Positions 56,211-64,000 of a DNA stretch of 64,000 nt are shown here, one piece after another (position 1 is the stretch's first letter; every line of letters begins with the position of its first letter). Under the pieces are notes generated by a model. The model did not search any database. It saw only the letters and a program-made list of their open reading frames with translations, and was not told the DNA's origin. The stretch comes from Neptunomonas antarctica (lineage in GTDB: Bacteria > Pseudomonadota > Gammaproteobacteria > Pseudomonadales > Balneatricaceae): positions 124,001 to 188,000 of the forward strand of contig NZ_LJSI01000021.1 of NCBI RefSeq assembly GCF_001305295.1, read 5' to 3'. The position numbers and the translations under genes were made by a program.

Positions 56211-57128
56211 ATGCTGGTTGACTGGTTTACTGTCGGTGCGCAAACGCTGAATTTTCTGATTCTGGTGTGGTTGCTTAAACGTTTTCTCTATCGCCCCATC
56301 CTCGATGCTATTGATTCCAGAGAGAAGAAAATTGCAGCAACACTCGCCGGTGCCGATATGAAAAAGGCGGAAGCGCTTGAAGAACGCGACGATTATGTTC
56401 GGAAAAATGCGGAATTTGAACAGCAGCGCGCCGTATTGATGCAAGACTCTATTGAGGAGGCAAAGAAGCAAGGTCAGACGCTTATGGATGAGGCCCGGAA
56501 GCTAGCAGATGCGCTGTCTGAAAAACGGCGTAGCGCGTTGCAACAAGAGCAACAGGCTATTCGTGCTGATATTAGCCGTATGACGCGCGAAGAGGTGTTC
56601 GCTATCTCACGAAAAGTATTGAGTGATTTGGCGGGAATAGAGCTGGAAGCGCGCATGGTTGAGGTATTTACGAAAAAATTAGCATCCTTGGATGAGCCTC
56701 TTAAAACATTTACCGATGCGTTTACTCATAACCATACCCTGAAAATCTCGCACGATAGCGTTCTTGTACGCAGCACCTTTGAGCTTACGGCGGAGCAGAA
56801 AGGCGCAATACAGGAAATTCTGCATAAACTAGTATCTGATGCAAATAAGCCAAGTGACTTTTCCATCCGTTTTGAAACAACGCAGGCGCTGATAAGTGGC
56901 ATTGAAATGATCGCTAACGGACGAAAAATTGTCTGGAGTATCAATGATTATGTCGACACTTTGGAAAAGAGTGTGAGTGCTCTATGGACTGATGCGCCAG
57001 ATGCAAAGATGAGTACTCACACGATGGACGCCGTTTCAGGCTCTCAAGTACCAGGCTCTCAATTATCAGGTTCTCAAATATCAGAGAAGTCCGTAGCTGA
57101 TAACCCTATAGCTGGAAAATCAGAATGA
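56211..57128 (+). CDS. atpF: N-type ATPase b subunit, enlarged
   Basis: A 305-residue protein, about twice the usual b length. One N-terminal helix (about 5-25, [21 protein letters not shown]) is followed by a long coiled coil to about 150. A C-terminal part ([42 protein letters not shown]) resembles delta, which N-ATPase operons lack as a separate gene. The tail carries [15 protein letters not shown] repeats. ATG 56211 lies one base after the atpE stop. Confidence 0.93.
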   Translation: MLVDWFTVGAQTLNFLILVWLLKRFLYRPILDAIDSREKKIAATLAGADMKKAEALEERDDYVRKNAEFEQQRAVLMQDSIEEAKKQGQTLMDEARKLADALSEKRRSALQQEQQAIRADISRMTREEVFAISRKVLSDLAGIELEARMVEVFTKKLASLDEPLKTFTDAFTHNHTLKISHDSVLVRSTFELTAEQKGAIQEILHKLVSDANKPSDFSIRFETTQALISGIEMIANGRKIVWSINDYVDTLEKSVSALWTDAPDAKMSTHTMDAVSGSQVPGSQLSGSQISEKSVADNPIAGKSE

Positions 57129-58726
57129 GCACGCCGCCTGACACGTTGCATGATGCTTTTGAAAACGCCTTTGTGCGGATAGGGCAAGGGTGCGCACAGG
57201 TTGACGCTCAACTGATCTTGCAGGAAATCGGTACCATTATTAGCGTATCAACAGGGATAGCCATGGTCTCTGGATTACCGGGTGTGGGTGCTGATGAATT
57301 GTTGGAATTCAAGGATGGAGTTTATGGTATCGCCTTCAATGTGGATGAGGATGATATCGGCGTGGTATTGCTGGGAGAATACTGGCGGCTACACGCGGGC
57401 GATGACGTTATGCGCACAGGGCGGGTAATGGATGTAGCGGTTGGCGAGGCGTTACTGGGTCGGGTTATTGATCCGTTGGGCCGTCCTCTTGATGACAAAG
57501 GCGCTATTCTGGCCAGCCAGCGGTTACCCATTGAGCGTCGCGCTGCGCCCATTATGGACCGTGCGCCCGTCACAGTACCCTTACAAACAGGTATCAAAGT
57601 TATTGATGCACTGATTCCTATCGGGCGAGGTCAGCGTGAGCTTATTTTGGGCGATAGGCAAACCGGTAAAACAGCCATCGCTATCGATACCATCCTTAAT
57701 CAACGCGGGCAGGGTGTTATCTGCATTTACTGTGCAATAGGTCAGCGTGCTTCCTCAGTCGCAAAAACCTTAGCTGTTTTGAAACAAAAGGGTGCGATGG
57801 AATACACGCTTGTGATGGTGGCTGAGGGTAATGATCCCCCAGGGTTGGCTTACATAGCGCCTTACGCAGCGACCAGTATTGGTGAATATTTTATGCAAGC
57901 GGGGCGTGATGTGCTGATCGTATACGACGATCTCACCCATCATGCCCGTGCTTATCGAGAGCTCTCCTTATTGTTACGCAGACCTCCTGGTCGTGAAGCG
58001 TTTCCGGGTGATATTTTTTATATTCATTCACGCCTGCTGGAACGTGCTACGCATCTGAATAAACACCAGGGTGGCGGTTCACTAACGGCTTTGCCGATTA
58101 TCGAGACAGAGGCGCAGAATATATCGGCTTATATTCCGACTAACCTGATCTCAATTACGGATGGGCAGATTTACTTGTCGCCATCTTTGTTTGAATTAGG
58201 AGTGCTTCCGGCCGTTGATGTTGGGAAATCTGTGTCACGTGTGGGTGGTAAGGCACAACGTTCTGCTTATCGTATTGTGGCTGGCGACCTTAAGCTCGCG
58301 TACGTGCAATTTGAAGAGTTAGAGACGTTTGCCCGATTTGGCGCCCGATTGGATGATAGCTCGCGTAAGGTTATCGAGCATGGCCAGCGTATTCGTGCCT
58401 GTTTAAAGCAAGCCGCGTTTTCACCTGTTTCGGTAGCGGCGCAAATATCAGTGTTAATAGCATTAGCGGAAAAGTTATTTGATAGCGTTCCGCTTAACCA
58501 AATGCAGGCGGCTGAACAGGCCGTTCGGGATGCCGCAATGGATATACCTGAGCAGGTATGTGCTCGCTTTGATACGACCGAACAGTTAAGTGATGACGAT
58601 AGAGAGGTGATTATGCTGATTGCACAGCATGCACTCGCCGCTTTTCAGTCTGAATCATCATTTGAATCCGAACCTGCCAGTGCCAATGACAGTTCCCGGG
58701 ACGACGTGTCAGATGAGCAATCCTAA
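57125..58726 (+). CDS. atpA: N-type ATPase alpha subunit
   Basis: A 533-residue protein. Walker [62 protein letters not shown] and FISLTDGQ-like text (here [15 protein letters not shown]) are the alpha hallmarks. The start overlaps the atpF stop (ATGA). The C-terminus is a Ser/Glu/Asp-rich tail. Confidence 0.96.
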   Translation: MSTPPDTLHDAFENAFVRIGQGCAQVDAQLILQEIGTIISVSTGIAMVSGLPGVGADELLEFKDGVYGIAFNVDEDDIGVVLLGEYWRLHAGDDVMRTGRVMDVAVGEALLGRVIDPLGRPLDDKGAILASQRLPIERRAAPIMDRAPVTVPLQTGIKVIDALIPIGRGQRELILGDRQTGKTAIAIDTILNQRGQGVICIYCAIGQRASSVAKTLAVLKQKGAMEYTLVMVAEGNDPPGLAYIAPYAATSIGEYFMQAGRDVLIVYDDLTHHARAYRELSLLLRRPPGREAFPGDIFYIHSRLLERATHLNKHQGGGSLTALPIIETEAQNISAYIPTNLISITDGQIYLSPSLFELGVLPAVDVGKSVSRVGGKAQRSAYRIVAGDLKLAYVQFEELETFARFGARLDDSSRKVIEHGQRIRACLKQAAFSPVSVAAQISVLIALAEKLFDSVPLNQMQAAEQAVRDAAMDIPEQVCARFDTTEQLSDDDREVIMLIAQHALAAFQSESSFESEPASANDSSRDDVSDEQS

Positions 58727-58732
58727 TGAGTA

Positions 58733-59641
58733 ATGCTCATGAGTAATACGATAGCCAGTCTGAATCGTAAGCTAAATAATGCCGCCGACCTTAAGGCCGT
58801 AGTACGAACAATGAAGGCAATGGCGGCATCTAACATTAACCAGTATGAACAGGCAGTGAGTGCCTCCGATAACTATTTCAGAACGGTGCAGTTAGGCTTG
58901 GCGGCGTGCTTTCATCAGCGCGAATTTATTTCCGTTTCAGCTCAGCCTCAACACAAAGGTAGCGGGGTGATTGCTGCTGTTGTATTTGGCTCAGATCAGG
59001 GGTTAGTGGGCCAATTTAATGATGTAATAGCTGAGTTTGCTATCAATACTCTGGAGGCATTGCCCGGGCGGAAAATTATTTGGCCAGTAGGGGAGCGTAT
59101 TCAATCACGCGTAACAGGGAGCGATGTAGAGGAAGGATCACGATTTTTGTTACCCAATTCAACGGGGGCTATTACTCCTTTGATTGGGCGAATCCTGGTG
59201 GAGATAGAAACGCAGCGTGAGAAAGGTAACATTTCACAGGTGTATCTGTTTTATAACTGCCCTAAAACGAACGCCAATTATACGCCAATGTACCAACGAC
59301 TATTGCCGCTCGACGCTAGCTGGCAGGAGAGTCTGGCGGCTATTCCCTGGCCAACACACAGCCTGCCAGAAATTTTGAATCATACAGAAGAGATGTTAAG
59401 TGCATTAGTTCGCGAGTATCTATTCGTGTCTCTTTTCAGAGCCTGTACCGAATCATTAGCCAGCGAAAACGCCAGTCGTTTAACGGCGATGCAGCGTGCG
59501 GAGAAAAACATTGAAGAGTTACTGCAAAGCCTGAATCAGTCCTACCATCGTTTACGTCAGAGCAGCATTGATGAAGAGTTATTCGACGTCGTGTCCGGCT
59601 TTGAAGCGCTTGGCGGTGTTTCTCACGGCAAGCCTTTCTAG
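58733..59641 (+). CDS. atpG: N-type ATPase gamma subunit
   Basis: A 302-residue rotor shaft. The N-terminal coiled coil starts SLNRKLNNAADLKAVVRTMKAMAASNINQYEQAV, and the C-terminal helix ends FRACTESLASENASRLTAMQRAEKNIEELLQSLNQSYHRLRQSSIDEELFDVVSG, the gamma signature. ATG 58733 or 58739 may be used. It is the last gene of the N-ATPase operon; no delta gene follows. Confidence 0.95.
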   Translation: MLMSNTIASLNRKLNNAADLKAVVRTMKAMAASNINQYEQAVSASDNYFRTVQLGLAACFHQREFISVSAQPQHKGSGVIAAVVFGSDQGLVGQFNDVIAEFAINTLEALPGRKIIWPVGERIQSRVTGSDVEEGSRFLLPNSTGAITPLIGRILVEIETQREKGNISQVYLFYNCPKTNANYTPMYQRLLPLDASWQESLAAIPWPTHSLPEILNHTEEMLSALVREYLFVSLFRACTESLASENASRLTAMQRAEKNIEELLQSLNQSYHRLRQSSIDEELFDVVSGFEALGGVSHGKPF

Positions 59642-59672
59642 GTATTTATTCTAGGTACTCAATGTCGGCACC

Positions 59673-61841
59673 TTAGGTATTTAATGCAGCTATCTTATTG
59701 TCTTTTTTACGTTTTAATAATGTATCAGCGCATTGGTCTTCGCTGTTTAAAATCACGATACATTCCAAGCATTGAACGCACTCATTATAGTCGATATCAC
59801 CATCGCGTTTTATCGCTTTGATTTCACAGCGGTGATGGCAGGTTTGGCAGGGAGAGCCACAAAAAGGGATGCGTTTGAGCCACTCGAAACGTCGTAAAGC
59901 GCCAATAATGGCGAGCCCTGCACCTAAAGGGCACGCATAACGGCAGTAAAATTTGTGAATAAACATACCGCCCGCTAATAATGCGATGGCATACAATACA
60001 AACGGCCAGTGCCTATCGAAGACCAGTGTAATACTGGTTTTAAACGGTTCGACTTCTGCCAGCCTTTCCGCCAGCGTCAGTTCGTAAAAAGAAACGCCGA
60101 TCAGTCCCAGGAGTAGTGGATATTTTAGATAAATGAGTTTTCGATGCAGCGGATCAGGAATACGCACTTGTTTTATTCCAAGCTTTTTACCACACCATGA
60201 AGCCATCTCCTGAAGAGCCCCAAAGGGACATAACCAGCCGCAGAATAAGCCTCTTCCCCAGATGAACAGGCTGACAAAGGTGAAGACCCAAAGAATGAAA
60301 ATAACGGGGTCGAGTAAGAAAATACTGATATTAAAGCCATCACGTATCGAATGCAGTAGCGTGAAAATATTAACGACGGACAGCTGCCCCTGAGCGTAAT
60401 AGCCGGTAAACAGCAGCGTGAACCAAAGGTAGCCCCAGCGGAACTGATGGAACCGTACCGCATATCGGCTGAACTCTTCTTGCTTGATGAAAACGACCGT
60501 CAGAATAACCAGAGATGTCAGTAATATAAGAATCTGAGGAATGCGATCTTGCCAGATTCTGATCCAAAGCGGCGTGTTGGCCTGTTGTTCTACGATCACA
60601 GCAATCCATTCAGAATCGGGTAGCTGGTAGTGATCCGTTAGCGATAACGAGTCAGTCGAGAGGTGGTTACGTGGCAGGTTGATATTCAGCCCTATGTCGA
60701 CAACACCGCCTAAGTTGAAATTTGATATCCCTTTGATACGAAAAATAGAACTCTCGGCAATGGCTGGTGCGTTGGCGATTGTTAATGTTTTTTCGTCGTC
60801 GGAGGCATTGGTGTCTTTGATTTCTGTATTGAGCCCTCCCTGATGCAATGATATGCGGCTGGGTACTGTGCCTGGCATGAAATCATCTGGAATATGCGGA
60901 TAAAGTCCATTTGAGCCAATCCATAGAAGATGATCGCCAGGGGGAAGATTGGCCATCAGTTTTTTATAGGTTTCCTCACCCAGTAAATTCTGGCCGATAT
61001 CCGGGGCGTTTAAATACGCGTAATACAGGTCTATAAAGGTGTCTTTGTTGTCGGCTAAATTGCCGTCTGAATTGAATAAGTGACTATAGTCAGCGTACTT
61101 ACGCCCGAGTTTAGTGAAAACCACCTCACTGGAAACGTGCCATTTGTGAACCAGTCCGGTGGATAACAGCGTTGACCAGTCCATGGTTTCAGTACTTTTA
61201 TTGCGCAATGCTGATTGCGCCGGCAGAGTGAATCCATCCAGTTTGTCGCGTGCTACCTGAAGGGCTGTAGCGAGTACTACATCATTGACAATCATGACGG
61301 AGATGGTCGCTTTAGTTACGCCATCAAAGAAAACAGCGCCTGCCGAATTGGTGGACGATTTACTCTTTTGCGCGCTGGATATAATGACCTGTTCTGTAAT
61401 CGAGTGCCCTGTATATTGATCGACAAACTGGTCCAGTGCTTCGTTACCAAGGCCATGTAAAAAGACAGGTTCATGATGTTCAATGACAATAACCTTGCTA
61501 AAAACTCCATCGGCTTTCAGTCCAATCAACAGCGAAATAGGGCGGCCCGAAAAACCCGGCAGATTATTTATCTCATTAGAGAGCCAGGCGTAGCCGAGAA
61601 GTTGATCTAGTTGATAGACAGGGTAAACAGGCAGGCCATTTTGTTTGTTATCGATGCGTGTGGCTTTTGGAAACAAGGTTTTAATCGGCAGTGTAGTTTT
61701 ATCGTATATCGTTGTCGCATGAGCAACGTGAGCCGTAAACAGCAGCTGAGTACAGAGTATTACCTGCGCCACTAGTATGCACAGTGCTGTTAGTGAAATG
61801 GGTAAATTGCAATAGGTTTGCAGTTGCTTGAAAAACCTCAT
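59673..61841 (-). CDS. NosR/NirI-family polyferredoxin-flavoprotein
   Basis: A 722-residue membrane protein. After a signal-like helix (about 18-42) comes a periplasmic FMN_bind domain (about 70-210, with GLKADGVFSKVIVIEHHEPVF and DGVTKATISVMIVND). A long periplasmic region follows, then several helices (from about 450). Cysteine motifs are FCGWLCPFGALQE, YCRYACPLGAGLA, CGSPCQTCHHRCEIKAI and CVQCLECIVI. This is the NosR/NirI architecture, which feeds electrons to nitrous oxide reductase or controls denitrification. No nosZ or other denitrification gene is nearby, so its partner is unknown. Confidence 0.9.
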   Translation of the reverse strand: MRFFKQLQTYCNLPISLTALCILVAQVILCTQLLFTAHVAHATTIYDKTTLPIKTLFPKATRIDNKQNGLPVYPVYQLDQLLGYAWLSNEINNLPGFSGRPISLLIGLKADGVFSKVIVIEHHEPVFLHGLGNEALDQFVDQYTGHSITEQVIISSAQKSKSSTNSAGAVFFDGVTKATISVMIVNDVVLATALQVARDKLDGFTLPAQSALRNKSTETMDWSTLLSTGLVHKWHVSSEVVFTKLGRKYADYSHLFNSDGNLADNKDTFIDLYYAYLNAPDIGQNLLGEETYKKLMANLPPGDHLLWIGSNGLYPHIPDDFMPGTVPSRISLHQGGLNTEIKDTNASDDEKTLTIANAPAIAESSIFRIKGISNFNLGGVVDIGLNINLPRNHLSTDSLSLTDHYQLPDSEWIAVIVEQQANTPLWIRIWQDRIPQILILLTSLVILTVVFIKQEEFSRYAVRFHQFRWGYLWFTLLFTGYYAQGQLSVVNIFTLLHSIRDGFNISIFLLDPVIFILWVFTFVSLFIWGRGLFCGWLCPFGALQEMASWCGKKLGIKQVRIPDPLHRKLIYLKYPLLLGLIGVSFYELTLAERLAEVEPFKTSITLVFDRHWPFVLYAIALLAGGMFIHKFYCRYACPLGAGLAIIGALRRFEWLKRIPFCGSPCQTCHHRCEIKAIKRDGDIDYNECVQCLECIVILNSEDQCADTLLKRKKDNKIAALNT

Positions 61842-62021
61842 TCGTCTCTTATTCCGTCACTTATTCCACGTGCTAATGATTCTCGATATCTACAGAATAA
61901 TTTGAACTGGAATGGCGTCTGGAACAATGACCCGAAGGATGGGATTTTATACGTCTAAAGGTCTGGTTTTATCAGGTGTAGTTTATATGAGGTAGCTTAT
62001 AAGATATGGGGTTATGAGTCT

Positions 62022-63731
62022 TTATGGTGCCTTACGTAATGCCTCCCACGCCGCGTATTGACTGAGAAACACCTCGCCTGTCAGATCGGTCAGCAGATGA
62101 CTGCGTTTTAGTTTATCCATAACAGGGCCTTTTACCTCTGAAAGGTGGAAAGTGACACCGCTGTCTTTGAGTCGGGCGTTGATCGCCTCGAGACTTTCTA
62201 GTGCGGAGGCGTCAATAAGGTTGACGGCGGGGCACATTAATATCAGGTGCTTAACATCAGAATTATGCGAAATAAGCGCGTAAATCCTATCTTCCAGATA
62301 ACGTGCGTTGGCAAAATAGAGACTTTCATCGATACGTAGCGTGAGGATATGTTTTTCTGTATTGACTGAGTGGCGATCAATATTACGGAAGTGTTCGGTA
62401 CCGGGTACCAAGCCAACCAATGCACTGTGAGGTGTGCTGGTGCGGTGCAGGTGGAGAACAATCGAGAGGCTGATACCGGCAATAATACCCAGTTCTACGC
62501 CTTGTACCAAGGTCACGATAATGGTTGTCAGCATGGCGGCAAAATCGTTACGCGAGTATATCCATGTACGTTTTAGGGCCCCCAAATCGACAAGTGATAA
62601 TACAGCGACAATAATGGTCGCGGCGAGGGTTGCTTTCGGCAGAAAATATATCAGCGGCGTTAACAATAGTGTTGCCATTGCGATGCCTACCGCCGTGAAT
62701 GCGCCAGCAGCTGGCGTTTCGGCCCCCGCATCGAAATTGACAACAGAGCGTGAAAAGCCACCCGTTACGGGAAAGCCTCCGGAAACAGCGGCGGCAATAT
62801 TTGAAGCGCCTAATCCCACTAATTCCTGATCGGGAGAGATTCTCTGGCGTCGTTTGGCGGCCAGTGTTTGGGCAACGGATACGGATTCAACAAAACCGAC
62901 AAGGCTAATTAACAGAGCGGACACGAACAGCTGCTGCCAGAGATCTGTATCGAAGGCAGGCATTGCCAGTGAGGGTAACCCTTGCGGAATATCACCGATA
63001 ATTTTCACGCCCAGGCTTTGTAATTCACCAGACCAGGTTGCCAATGTGGTAATAACGACAACGAATACCGGCCCTGTTTTTGCTAATAGGTCTGCCAGGC
63101 GCTGATTAATCCCTATGCTTAGTAGCAGCGTTTTCAGATGTTTACGTGACCAGTAAAGAAACACAATGGCACTGATGCCTATTACCAGTGTGGGATAATT
63201 AACCTCACTTATTTGATGTTCAATAGAGATAAGAATGTCGAGTAAATTGTGGCCGCTGGCATCGATGCCGAGTATATGTTTAAGCTGGCTGGCGGCGATA
63301 ATGATACCGGAAGCGGTAATGAAGCCTGATATGACGGGGTGGCTTAAAAAATTTGCCAGCAAGCCTAGCCGGAAAATTCCCATCAGGATCAATATCACAC
63401 CAGAGATAAATGCCAACGCAATGGCTGCAGTTAAGTAAGCCTCTGTGCCCTGTATAGCCAGGTTGCCGACGGCAGCGGCGGTCATCAGTGAGACAACAGC
63501 GACCGGCCCTACTGCTAAGGTGCGGCTGGTGCCGAATATTGTATAGGCGACTAAAGGCAGAATACTGGCGTAAAGCCCCACCTCTGCAGGCAGGCCTGCC
63601 AGCAGAGCATAAGCGAGAGATTGCGGGATCAGCATAATGGTAACGATAATCGCTGCTATAAGATCGCCGCTCAGCATCTGGCGATTATAGTTTTTTGACC
63701 ATTGCAGGATGGGAAAATAATGTTTAAACAT
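62022..63731 (-). CDS. SulP-family anion permease with STAS domain
   Basis: A 569-residue protein. It starts with the SulP motif GDLIAAIIVTIMLIPQSLAYALLAGLPAEVGLYAS and has about 12-14 helices, including GFPVTGGFSRSVVNFDAGAETPAAG. A C-terminal STAS domain (about 445-560) includes LILMCPAVNLIDASALESLEAINARLKDSGV. Members carry sulfate, bicarbonate or other anions, so the substrate is uncertain. It is leftward, 180 bp from the NosR-like gene, with no shared operon evidence. Confidence 0.95.
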   Translation of the reverse strand: MFKHYFPILQWSKNYNRQMLSGDLIAAIIVTIMLIPQSLAYALLAGLPAEVGLYASILPLVAYTIFGTSRTLAVGPVAVVSLMTAAAVGNLAIQGTEAYLTAAIALAFISGVILILMGIFRLGLLANFLSHPVISGFITASGIIIAASQLKHILGIDASGHNLLDILISIEHQISEVNYPTLVIGISAIVFLYWSRKHLKTLLLSIGINQRLADLLAKTGPVFVVVITTLATWSGELQSLGVKIIGDIPQGLPSLAMPAFDTDLWQQLFVSALLISLVGFVESVSVAQTLAAKRRQRISPDQELVGLGASNIAAAVSGGFPVTGGFSRSVVNFDAGAETPAAGAFTAVGIAMATLLLTPLIYFLPKATLAATIIVAVLSLVDLGALKRTWIYSRNDFAAMLTTIIVTLVQGVELGIIAGISLSIVLHLHRTSTPHSALVGLVPGTEHFRNIDRHSVNTEKHILTLRIDESLYFANARYLEDRIYALISHNSDVKHLILMCPAVNLIDASALESLEAINARLKDSGVTFHLSEVKGPVMDKLKRSHLLTDLTGEVFLSQYAAWEALRKAP

Positions 63732-63900
63732 CCATTCAAATCCTCCAATCTGTTCCGTTTAGCGACGACGTTTTCTTGCTTTTCAGGTTTGGATTTTATG
63801 CTTCATTCTGATTTTAGATATTAAGTTATAATAATATAATAAAAAAGAATATGTCAGCATTTAATGAAGAGAATTTTTGAATAAATAGCTGAATAAAACA

Positions 63901-63938
63901 AATAAGGCCAGTCAGAGTAGCTGACTGGCCTTATTTTT
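63901..63938. terminator. Strong, probably bidirectional terminator
   Basis: AATAAGGCCAGTCAG pairs perfectly over 15 bp with CTGACTGGCCTTATT around AGTAG. T-rich tracts lie on the right for the plus strand and on the left for the minus strand. It is upstream of sulP, so it probably ends a gene beyond the right edge. No gene is seen in 63732-64000. Confidence 0.85.
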
Positions 63939-64000
63939 AGAGCGGTAATAAAAGATGCTGACATCGTATCAAACGAAAACACATCACCGTTTATTAATGG

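Overview
The window reads as chromosomal DNA of a moderate-GC gammaproteobacterium, probably marine or aquatic. Supporting signs are the order thrS-infC-rpmI-rplT-pheS-pheT-ihfA-merR-tRNA-Pro, a TRAP transporter, lactate utilisation genes (lutABC) and an N-type ATPase operon. Genus cannot be assigned from the sequence alone. No rRNA or CRISPR array was seen.

Layout. 0-1.7 kb: the C-terminal half of gcvP and its terminator. 1.8-6.9 kb: a patchwork accessory region with one complete and two broken copies of a REP-associated (RAYT-like) transposase element, a group II intron 3' remnant, a lipoprotein, an Acg-type nitroreductase divergent from a MarR regulator with twin operators, a YrhK-like protein and a gene that looks like an integron cassette. 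6.9-15.1 kb: a CusRS-like two-component system preceded by a near-perfect Cus box, then a second box and an operon of a YHYH protein, a PEBP-family protein, a MacA-like adaptor and a MacB-like ABC transporter, followed by what looks like a broken outer-membrane factor gene. This is the best candidate for an undescribed system, perhaps copper or silver responsive. 15.4-21.7 kb: a catabolic operon (FAD oxidoreductase, TRAP transporter, EutQ-like cupin, RidA) divergent from a LysR regulator. 22-28.8 kb: a diguanylate cyclase with a periplasmic binding protein, a LysR/PhzF pair, a PfpI/AraC pair and a YHS protein. 28.9-37.1 kb: a BON-MscS channel, a metallopeptidase, small genes including an entericidin-like lipoprotein, and lutABC with a GntR regulator. 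37.3-45.2 kb: the translation cluster. 45.3-48.2 kb: gamma-glutamyltransferase, a ribbon-helix-helix protein and a DJ-1/PfpI protein.

48.3-59.6 kb holds the N-ATPase operon (atpD-C-Q-R-B-E-F-A-G). About 4.2 kb upstream lies a duplicated, stop-containing fragment of its 5' end joined to the 3' end of a fadL-like gene. Between the two copies lie a multi-pass membrane protein, a 7TM diguanylate cyclase and a transposase remnant. 59.7-63.7 kb: an orphan NosR/NirI-like iron-sulfur flavoprotein and a SulP anion permease, both leftward, with a strong terminator near the right edge.

A recurring feature is in-frame short tandem repeats in linkers and tails of several proteins (PEBP insert, MacA tail, MacB linker, AtpR tail, AtpF tail), suggesting repeat expansion in this lineage.
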